Source of the DNA: Sphaeroforma arctica JP610
Lineage: Eukaryota; Opisthokonta; Ichthyosporea; Ichthyophonida
Assembly (NCBI RefSeq): GCF_001186125.1
Contig: NW_014040549.1
Span: 173,010 to 196,592, forward strand
DNA: 23,583 bases
Direction: 5' to 3'
Numbering within the stretch: position 1 is the first letter of the stretch; every line of letters starts with the position of its first letter. Positions 16,427-23,583 of this stretch are shown here, piece by piece. A model generated the notes under the pieces. It made no database searches and had not been told where the DNA came from. It saw only the letters and a program-made list of their open reading frames with translations. The position numbers and the translations under genes are program-made.

Positions 16427-16515
16427 CCAATCCATATTCCAAAACCCAGAATAATCAAATATTGAGTTTTGGAATTAGGATTGGAATATTTCTGATATTA
16501 GTCATCAGAAATATT
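16427..16515. repeat. Two adjacent inverted repeats
   Basis: Arms 16427-16445 and 16466-16484 are 19 bp inverted with two mismatches (CCAATCCATATTCCAAAAC). Directly next to them, AATATTTCTGAT (16485-16496) and ATCAGAAATATT (16504-16515) are a perfect 12-bp inverted repeat with a 7-nt loop. The stems abut without spacer. Confidence 0.85.
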
Positions 16516-16551
16516 AGCGGTAGAACCGTTAAGCTATACTGGGACTCTGCG

Positions 16552-16620
16552 TGAGAGAAATACTCAAGTAAATCCTGAGTCTAGTGAAAACACAAACAAA
16601 GACTCAGTTGGGTTCTCTCA
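16552..16620. repeat. Nested inverted repeat
   Basis: TGAGAGAA (16552-16559) pairs with TTCTCTCA (16613-16620), and inside it CTGAGTC (16575-16581) pairs with GACTCAG (16601-16607). The spacer is asymmetric. Confidence 0.6.
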
Positions 16621-17030
16621 TACTAGAGATCTCTCCTAGCTGAGATAGTCGTACTTGAGAAGAGGTCTATTGTATCCTTTAACGTGTACCTTTCAGATAA
16701 ACTCTATACTCTACATTTTTACAATATCCTTGAAACATAGATAAGTCAACCAGAATCACAATACGCTAAAGAAATTATCGTAATTAGTGAAACAGAATTC
16801 AGTACAGTTTTAAGACCACTCTAAAGTAATAGAAGATTATTACGAACAAGATGAAGTTAACTTCCAAGAGGTGCCAACAGAAAGAAGTTGGAGCCGCTAC
16901 CCAGGACTGCCGCGGAAATAAGAACGAAGAGGAGCGAAAGAAAGAGACGTTCCGCCGATAACGTGGCCTTAGGACAACAACCAAGGTAACAATATCGTGT
17001 CCAGAAGCAAGCTGGACACGTGTCAAGGAA
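16621..17030. other. Spacer with one small hairpin
   Basis: GTGTCCAG (16997-17004) and CTGGACAC (17012-17019) form a perfect 8-bp hairpin. The 16800-16990 part is purine-rich with charged conceptual translations on the plus strand, but no family was recognised. Confidence 0.5.
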
Positions 17031-17426
17031 GTACGAGTGTAGTTATGATCACAGAGAGAACATCCGCGTGTAGAAAAATTAGAAGTGCCACGTTGATTAA
17101 TTAATCAATGTTGGGGATTTTCGAACAAGAAAATCTACTGACGTCAGGGGCCCTACACAACAAAGCTAGGTAAACTAGATAAAATAGCACAAGCGATAAA
17201 ATTTCTATCAACTAGCTAGAATTATGAGTCTACCAACTAATACATCTACAGAGAAACAAATAAAACATTAACGTAAGGTGCACACATCACAAGACAGTCA
17301 GGCAGTACAAGTGTTGTTATGATCACAGAGAGAACATCCGCGTGTAGAAAAATTAGAAGTGTCACGTTGATTAATTAATCAATGTTGGGGATTTTCGAAC
17401 AAGAAAATACACTGACGTCAGGGGCC
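17031..17426. repeat. 122-bp direct repeat, two copies 274 bp apart
   Basis: Copy one is 17031-17152 and copy two 17305-17426, about 96 % identical. Both contain the 16-bp palindrome TTGATTAATTAATCAA, the block TGTTGGGGATTTTCGAACAA and TGACGTCA, the full CRE palindrome (17139-17146 and 17413-17420). Sequence after the copies diverges. They may be regulatory or LTR-derived repeats near the retroelement's left side, or an independent duplication. Confidence 0.85.
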
Positions 17427-17568
17427 ATACAAGATAAACTTGAATGAAGTAGCATATACAAACAACAAATAATAAAAGACAACATACCCCCTCTCGACAC
17501 ATTTATTGTTAAAAAAATGTATATAGCCGAAGGCTCTTTAATTTAAATCTAAGCAATTTTTGTACGAT

Positions 17569-17720
17569 AAAGTCACTAAATGTACATAAAAAAATTGGAA
17601 TTGTCGCTAAATGTACTTTTGTACATATTTGATCCATATTTCAGTGCGTTTTCATCGAGAAAAAGGGTGAATGTAAATTCAGTGACTTTTCCACATTTCC
17701 AATGTACATTTAGCGACTTT
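17569..17720. repeat. Four-part inverted motif cluster (GTCRCTAAATGTAC)
   Basis: Direct copies AAAGTCACTAAATGTACA (17569-17586) and GTCGCTAAATGTAC (17603-17616) are followed by inverted copies ATGTAAATTCAGTGACTTTT (17671-17690) and GTACATTTAGCGAC (17704-17717). The second and fourth are perfect 14-bp inverted repeats. The AxxB order gives two possible alternative hairpins. It lies just left of the Gypsy element's coding part. Confidence 0.8.
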
Positions 17721-17899
17721 GTTCATATATCTGTCAAGGCAACTGCGTCCTGGTTAGTAGGTTTATATCCAAGCTGGGACAAATAGTACCGGTGCCTATA
17801 TCGACTCTATACAAGATGAGAGTAAGCATTCATGATCCACAGCCAGAATGATGCATGCCACTCGTGGATGCGGAGCTCAGACGATGATATGATTTAGCT

Positions 17900-18540
17900 A
17901 TCAAGGATTGTGGTGACGATGAGGAAGATGATCTCATTCAAATAAGTCAATACATTAGTGAGTTAGAGTTCATGCGTTCACGCTTAGGCGACCAGATAAA
18001 CGAAGCACCTATGACTTCAGAATTTCCTAAGCTACCAAAAGATAGCTACTTTGGAAAATTGTGAAGACACCATAGAGTTCACTACGCAATGTAGAGATAT
18101 ATTCCTAGCGAAGTCCATGCCGCTGTGTCAGTACCCAGCACTAGTGGCCTATTAGACTCCACTGATGCAACGGAGAAGACCAAGTCGATACTCAATAACT
18201 TAAGAGATTCTGAGACGCGTACAACTAAGCACTTCAAGGAACCTGAGCAATTCAATAGAATCATTATTGACAGGCTCAGGCCCCACCCAGTAGACTATCT
18301 GTTGGATAAATACCTCGGTGACATGCAGAACAAGAAGTTGAACGTCGAAATGCGCACAGAGCATGCGCATATGACAATGGCGATGTTCGAGGAGCGTTAC
18401 CGCAGCTCAGAAAAGGAACCCATACACTATCCCCACATCAATTCAGTCTATGCCCCAAGAAGGCTTCGAAGCAGGCCAAGCAGGCTGAGGCGCAGGTCAA
18501 GAAGGATGTGCAAATAGCAAGACTGTCCATTACCTCTGGC
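17900..18540 (+). mobile_element. Gag-like part of the Gypsy element
   Basis: Acidic and charged helical segments, including LRPHPVDYLLDKYLGDMQNK, precede the protease as expected for Gag. No zinc knuckle was seen, and similarity to known Gag proteins cannot be judged by eye. Position in the element is the main support. Confidence 0.5.
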
Positions 18541-18689
18541 AAGGTAGAAGATATCACGGAGGGCGATGAACACTGAAACAACTGGTGGGCGGAAGCAAAC
18601 ATGATTGACCTGGCTGGCAGACTCAATGTTTATACAGATGAAGAAACGTTCTTAATAAATGCAAATGAATTAAATTACCAACGGTTATC

Positions 18690-19025
18690 ATTACTTCCCG
18701 CACACGAGATCAACGTTTACACATAGATATACAAATTAATGGCAATACATACAATGCACTAGTAGACTCGGGCGCATAACGCTCATGTATGGAGAAGAGT
18801 GTAGCAACAGAACTATGTCTTTCCGTCAGAGCGCAACCGGGTTATATACAATTAGCACAAACAGATGCAAGAATACAACTCACAGGATCAACTGGAGTTT
18901 GTGACATCAGTTATGGATGTTGGAAAACCTCTCAGTTTTTTGAAGTATTGGATTTACCAGACAAGAAGGCACCAATACTTCTCGGTATGGACATTTTACC
19001 ATACATAGGTATATACATAGCAGGA
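18690..19025 (+). mobile_element. Retropepsin-like protease part
   Basis: The active-site motif LVDSGA and the later PILLGMDILPYIGI pattern are characteristic of clan AA retroelement proteases, which cleave Gag-Pol. It lies directly before the RT part. The intervening spacing of about 70 codons is normal. Confidence 0.75.
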
Positions 19026-19429
19026 TAAATCAATCCACAGATACCAACGGATGCGAAGTAGGAATCACTCCTCACTCCACATGAAGAGGACCCTGAGCAT
19101 AAACAAGAAGGCTTCAGGGAGTCACTTGCATATCTTCGAGATACCAACACGAACATACCTCCTGACGAACATTGCAACCTACCAGGCTCCACAGTCACAG
19201 TACCTGCAAGTGAAACTAATGTCAGACAAATGAGGCACGCTAAAGTCAAATTTGTACCTCACCAGTATATTCCACAAACGGATGAGAGTGTACAGGGGTG
19301 GCTTACAGATGGTCACATGTACAAACCGAACTACACCCAACAACAGTAAATTTACCGTTGTTATCAACAGATCAACATGATCAAACAGCTCTCCTCAAGA
19401 AAGTACAGACATGCCTAGACTAACGCGAG

Positions 19430-19890
19430 ATCAATTATTAATATGAACAAGATAAGTTTGAGTTACCGAAAATAAAGGAAGTACTACACAACCTACAAGG
19501 AGCACAGTTCTTTTCAAAGCTTGATCTCACTAGAGGATGTCACCACTTTCCAGTAGACGAAGCAAGTCAACACTTCTTCACATTCTCATGGAGAGGAGCG
19601 CAATACTTATTTAAGTCAGCGCCGTTTGGACTACACTCACTCACAGCACAGCTCCGGGGAGCCATGGCAAACTTGTTAATAAACATCAAATGAGTGCAAG
19701 TGTATGTAGATGACATAGTCATTGCAAGTCTTACAGAAGAAGAACATCGTAAGACAGTTCGTAAAGTAATCTAGCGACAGAATGGAGCAGACTTCCGTCT
19801 CAATCACAAGTGTGCCTTCGCGGTCAAAGTGGTCAACATTCTAGGTTTGAAAGTCACCACACAGGGACTCAAAGCAGATCTTGAAAATTA
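19430..19890 (+). mobile_element. Reverse transcriptase part (YVDD)
   Basis: Ty3/Gypsy RT motifs are legible: FSKLDLTRGCHHFPV, then FSWRGAQYLFKSAPFGL (the TP/PFGL motif) and the catalytic VYVDDIVIAS, followed by the FLG/HxC-type region LNHKCAF. This part would copy the element's RNA into DNA. It is interrupted, as is the rest of the element. Confidence 0.9.
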
Positions 19891-20029
19891 GAAAAGGATG
19901 ATGGACTGGCCACTACCCAGAACAAAAATAAATCTACACAAAGCGGTGGGACTAGCAAATTACAAGCGCGACCATGTCCCCAACTTTGCCCACACAACTA
20001 AACACTTCCGAAACATCATGAAAGAAAAA

Positions 20030-20520
20030 TTGAATCATAACATATCCATGTTATGGACTCCGGAACTCAAAAAGAAGTGGGAAGAACTCAAAGAAGCCAT
20101 CGCCTATTCAGCGACATTAGCATACCCTGCTGATGGGGTACCGTTTCAAATAATGAATGATGCTTGTGACTATGGCATAGGAAAATGTTTATGTTTTATT
20201 TCAAGTCATCGATGGGGTTAGAAGCGACATTCTCTACTTCTCGAAAGGCTTGAATCCAACACAACAACGATATGGCAGAAATACTAATGAGCTACTAGCA
20301 CTCGTATACAGCCTGGAACAGTTCTCCGACTATATCAAAGGAGGGGACATAACACTGTGGACAGATCACAAAGCACTCACGCAAATGAACAGTCAACAGA
20401 CGTTACACCCAATGCTAGCCAAATGGATAGCAAAAGAATTACACCACCACTTCTCCATCATACACGTCCCAGGCAAGGACAACCAGATGGCAGACAGGTT
20501 GTCGCGTCTACATGAAAACA
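20030..20520 (+). mobile_element. RNase H part
   Basis: WTPELKKKWEELKEAI and YPADGVPFQIMNDACDYGIG match the Ty3/Gypsy connection and first RNase H strands. NELLALVYSLEQFSDYI, ITLWTDHKALTQ and FSIIHVPGKDNQMADRLSRL match the later motifs (TDHK and VPGK.N..AD.LSR). These are very typical of Ty3/Gypsy. Confidence 0.9.
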
Positions 20521-20699
20521 CTTCGAATACTAAACTTCGAAGGTACTACAAGAAGCGAATGAAACAACACAATATAACCAAGAGTATATCACATAGGAAC
20601 CGAATATATCCACAACTATATCAGCCATAGACTGAATGTTACACTCCAGATTCTACCAAGAAGCTGAACGAGAATGTTACACTCCAGATTCTACCAAGA

Positions 20700-20990
20700 A
20701 GCTGAACGACGGTTTGGGAAATTCACAGTGGATCGATTTGCATCGGCACACAATACACACACAGATAAGTACTACACCAAAATTCATAACGCGCTACAAC
20801 AAAAGTGGGCGCAGGAAGTGAATGCATGGGCGAACCCACCATGGAAACTCATACCTGATATCCTTGACGAAATCATTGAAGAGGCAACCAGCATCACGAT
20901 ATGTGCACCATACTACCCCAATGCAACGTGGTTTCCAAAATTCTTGTCTTTACTAGAAGAAGACCCGATGCTAGTGGAAAAGACAAACAA
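20700..20990 (+). mobile_element. Extra pol domain resembling the DIRS-type FG..TVDRFAS domain
   Basis: Between RNase H and integrase the frame reads RFGKFTVDRFASAHNTHTDK, then WAQEVNAWANPPWKLIPDIL and APYYPNATWFPKFLSLLEED. From memory, the pattern TVDRFAS..N....Y, NPPW.LIP, P.YP.ATWFP is the domain that follows RNase H in many DIRS-like elements. It is not usual in Ty3/Gypsy pol. The match is by motif, not by search. Confidence 0.6.
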
Positions 20991-21059
20991 TACTTTCCTC
21001 AAAGAAGGCAAGAAAGCTTGTGGCAAGACCCCATGGGGTGTCACATTAGTCGTAAAGAT

Positions 21060-22204
21060 AGGAGTGAAGTGTCCATATCTTGACTCAACGCGGGAACAAC
21101 GTGCCATACACGTTGCAGCATCAGAACCAGTTCACTCTGGAGATGCACCACAGGCAACAGAATACGAGACACGTGTCAACCTCATCGAGCAATACCACAA
21201 ATTGAGAATTTACACTCTTGAGGAACCGATACATAAGTTGGAAGCAATGGACATGGTTGGCCTGATATCCAACAACATGTACACAAGTTCATTGACGGAT
21301 GCATACCATGTCTCAAAAATAAGATACACAAAAAAGGAATTCCATCCCTTACAATCAATCACAGCCACATTTCCAGGCGACAGAGTCCAAGTGGACACCA
21401 TAGGGCGGGCCACTATTGGATTCCAACAGAGGGCACACATATGTGTTAGTATGGCTCGATGTACACTCATCCGTATGTCATATTACTCCGATGATGGACA
21501 AATGAGCGGCTACTATAGCACGCACGCTAGTACCAATCATGTGTGACCATGTATTTTCACAAATCATACAGACTGACCAAGGCACTAAATATTAACAACA
21601 TGCTTCCGAAAGTTGTTGAACAAGCGTCAATGCAACACCTAGTCTCTCGGCCGTGTCAACCTAAAGTCTTAGGTGCGAACGAACGATCACACAGAGATCT
21701 CATGCCACTGTTACGAAAATTCGTTGAGCAATACCCAGGTAACTGGTGTTCACGACTTCATTCGTAGAGATGGGTCACAATCTGCGTACATCAAGAAGGC
21801 ACAAGTCACCACGATTTAACGTGTACTTTGGTCGCAGACAGAATCAACTAACGGACTACAACGAGCCAGTGACCGCACCCAGTACAACAGTATATTGGGA
21901 AGAGCGACTGCAGAATCTAGAAGAAGCCATCAGGCCACAACTAGACAATAATGTTGTACAATATCAAGAGAAGATGCGCGCAGCATACGGTCAAAAATAC
22001 CAAAAGAAATATGTAAACTTCCAGGAAGGGGACTTTGTCATGGTTCGCTATCAAGGTGAAATGAACAAGTTAATAGCACCAAATGGCGGACCATACAAAG
22101 TAGTACACAGGGAGGGCAATGGGTATTTTTTGTCTGTAGCCTTGATGGGAATAAAACCCCCGAATATCCTGACTCGATCAGTGATGAGCTACTTGGACTT
22201 GTAA
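21060..22204 (+). mobile_element. Integrase part with GPY/F module
   Basis: PGDRVQVDTIG matches the first catalytic Asp region of retroelement integrases, a TDQGTK segment near 21570 the second Asp region, and GANERSHRDLMPLLRKF the glutamate region. The C-terminal frame has FQEGDFVMVRYQ and GGPYKVVHREGNGYFLSV, the GPY/F module. The N-terminal zinc-binding region is hard to recognise. This part would insert the DNA copy. Confidence 0.8.
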
Positions 22205-22259
22205 AAAGGACCAGTGCTCCGGAAGCATTTACTTCCAATAATCACGCACAACAAAACGA

Positions 22260-22631
22260 GAAGACTCAGTTCTCCTCGATAGTCGACGACAGGCCGTACA
22301 TCCGAGGTGATAGATCCCAGGAGTACCTACTGCAATGGACAGATGGGGAGCGTACCTGGACGCATGAATCAGACATCACAGATGCTGATGTCATTGCAAC
22401 ATACCGTCAACGCCATAGATGCAAACGAAGGCAGTCAAGGCCAAAGAAGCCGGCGACGACGAGCACTGATGAAAGATCAGCGAGCAACAGAAAGCGCACA
22501 ACTAAGCAAGTCTCACTGATACCACGGGACACTTCCACTTTTCTCGCCTTGAAGCATGCTCACCAGAGGGACAAGGACCAAAGACTCGGTTGTAGAGCCA
22601 CCATTGAGAAGCGCTTTCCTAAGCCAAGTTG
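22260..22631 (+). mobile_element. Chromodomain-like C-terminal part
   Basis: YLLQWTDGERTWTHESDI resembles the chromodomain core (YLVKW.....TWEP...L), here short and with Asp/Gly in the loop. A strongly basic tail (RHRCKRRQSRPKK) follows. In chromoviruses this part steers integration to marked chromatin. Assignment is moderate. Confidence 0.55.
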
Positions 22632-22640
22632 AGATCAACC

Positions 22641-23125
22641 AAGAGCACCGGTCAAGACTGACTAAGATGAGCGTGGTAGAGAACTCCTGTCATAGTATAA
22701 AAGCCAATATCCGTCTGTGAATTAGATTACCGATATGCAAAAGTATGTACGAGCACATCAAATTAATGAGGCACAGAGGATGAGGAGTTTTTGCTTAAAA
22801 ATGACAAGAAAGTTATTAATGCATCAGGAATATTTACAAAACTCAAGAGATTGTACCGATATGCTAGTGACCCCTGATTAAAACAGGGCCTGTTGGAAAC
22901 ATGTCGGTCGTAATTAGAAGCGGCGGGACTAGCTCAGAATTTTTGGACGTTGACAGCTGTGATTTGGAGGCTTTGATGACGTATGACGACTGAGCTCTAT
23001 TTTGTGAGTTAGCTATGGGCCTGTAGTGTGTTTCAGAGAGACAGCCCGTTTTATGTTACACCCCATCTCACCTCAGAGATCTCTTGGCAGTTTATATTGA
23101 CAATGTAATGTTCTGAGGGTAGATA
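22641..23125. other. Right flank, possible LTR remains
   Basis: A TATAAAAGCC motif at about 22697 lies 60 bp after the last coding part of the element, where a 3' LTR promoter would be expected. No copy of this sequence was found at the left side, so it cannot be called an LTR. Nothing else recognised. Confidence 0.3.
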
Positions 23126-23369
23126 ATGATCAAAGAGCTATTCAAGGGCATTGCCCCCACTTATCATCTAGCAACTCACACCAGGCCATTTTCGTTTTTA
23201 GAGGCATATTCACCCGCCGCGCTTCAGGTTATACCACAAATTTTAGTCAGGTGCCTGATCACAAGAGCATACGAATTCCACGGGGATATTTCAAAAGGGC
23301 TGGCATCAACAAGACACTTATCAACCAGTACGTGCAATGGCATACTTTTCGCTCTTTTCTTTGGCACAG

Positions 23370-23414
23370 AGTTTATGCAGCCTAATATCACCAGACGACG
23401 CCATCGCCGGACTC
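23370..23414 (+). CDS. Candidate 45-bp micro-exon of an unknown gene
   Basis: A strong acceptor tract (TTTTCGCTCTTTTCTTTGGCACAG, here described by its ends at about 23346-23369) is followed by 15 codons, SLCSLISPDDAIAGL, and a consensus GTAAGT donor at 23415. Both boundaries are phase 0 in that frame. The surrounding open frames (23126-23566) show no known domain. It may be part of a gene running off the right edge, or chance. Confidence 0.2.
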
Positions 23415-23583
23415 GTAAGTATCAAACAAGCATCCCTAGAGCCATCTCGATCGATCGAGACCGTGACAGTAGCCGATCAATTCTTCAACGGATGGTTCCT
23501 CACGAGCCCACTTCAAAAAGCTGTGGACTTGCACTCGATATAGAAACGAATGCTGTAACAGAATAATAATTATTAGTTGGAAC

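Larger units (their letters stand above)
17780..22640 (+). mobile_element. Ty3/Gypsy-type LTR retroelement (chromodomain-bearing), broken fossil
   Basis: The plus strand carries, in order, Gag-like, aspartic protease, reverse transcriptase, RNase H, an extra domain, integrase and a chromodomain-like end. Protease-RT-RNase H-integrase order defines Ty3/Gypsy; the GPY/F module and terminal chromodomain-like part point to the chromovirus branch. The element is broken, with roughly ten interruptions over about 4.8 kb, yet motifs are still legible, suggesting moderate age. I could not find a pair of LTRs: the left side has only short repeats (17031-17720) and the right side runs into unassigned sequence, so one or both LTRs may be missing or lie outside the window. 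Boundaries are approximate. Confidence 0.88.

Noticed and set aside
17031-17426. The 122-bp direct repeats as the LTR pair of a short element
   Set aside because: Only 152 bp lie between the copies, the copies lack clear TG...CA ends, and no target duplication is visible.
23126-23566. 146-codon plus-strand open frame at the right edge
   Set aside because: No domain recognised, and the splice-like signals inside it favour a different frame for at most a short exon.
1-23583. tRNA or rRNA genes
   Set aside because: No convincing tRNA B-box with a matching cloverleaf and no rRNA-like conserved segment was found on either strand by eye.

Overview
The window is eukaryotic nuclear DNA: AT-leaning, rich in microsatellites, with one spliced host gene whose GT-AG introns mostly run from 0.2 to 2.5 kb, followed by about 12 kb of repeats and decayed mobile elements. 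The species cannot be named from sequence. Long introns, many TA/TG microsatellites and a chromodomain-type Ty3/Gypsy element would fit a unicellular holozoan (for example an ichthyosporean) or another protist or invertebrate; this is inference only.

Left part (1-10,770, minus strand): the 5' portion of the gene for anaphase-promoting complex subunit 4 (APC4/ANAPC4). I could place nine exons whose reading phases all agree: 10581-10770, 7953-8101, 7612-7741, 7030-7130, 6682-6838, 4984-5060, 2447-3000, 1433-1637 and 551-611. They give about 541 residues matching the N-terminal WD40 propeller and the start of the helical middle domain; the rest of the gene lies off the left edge. Two introns hold duplicated pieces of neighbouring exons. 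One (7358-7419) keeps splice signals and phase and could replace exon 4. Two others (about 2000-2112 and 2225-2345) are decayed copies of the 3' half of exon 7. Introns also carry a TGTCA/TGACA minisatellite (3364-3563) and TA/TG microsatellites.

Middle part (10,771-17,780): no recognisable intact gene. It holds two short inverted-repeat elements (11133-11221, 11278-11591), several unidentified decayed coding stretches (11.9-14.2 kb), a probable 771-bp solo LTR with a 4-bp target duplication inside an older tandem repeat (14338-15108), an ungapped 175-nt hairpin (15801-15975), a hairpin cluster near 16.5 kb, and a 122-bp direct repeat spaced 274 bp apart that carries CRE-like palindromes.

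Right part (about 17,780-22,640, plus strand): a broken Ty3/Gypsy-type LTR retroelement with Gag-like, protease, RT (YVDD), RNase H, integrase with GPY/F module and chromodomain-like parts. Between RNase H and integrase it has a domain I associate with DIRS-type pol proteins, the most unusual part of the element. The last 0.9 kb has no identifiable gene, only one candidate micro-exon. No LTR pair was found for this element in the window.
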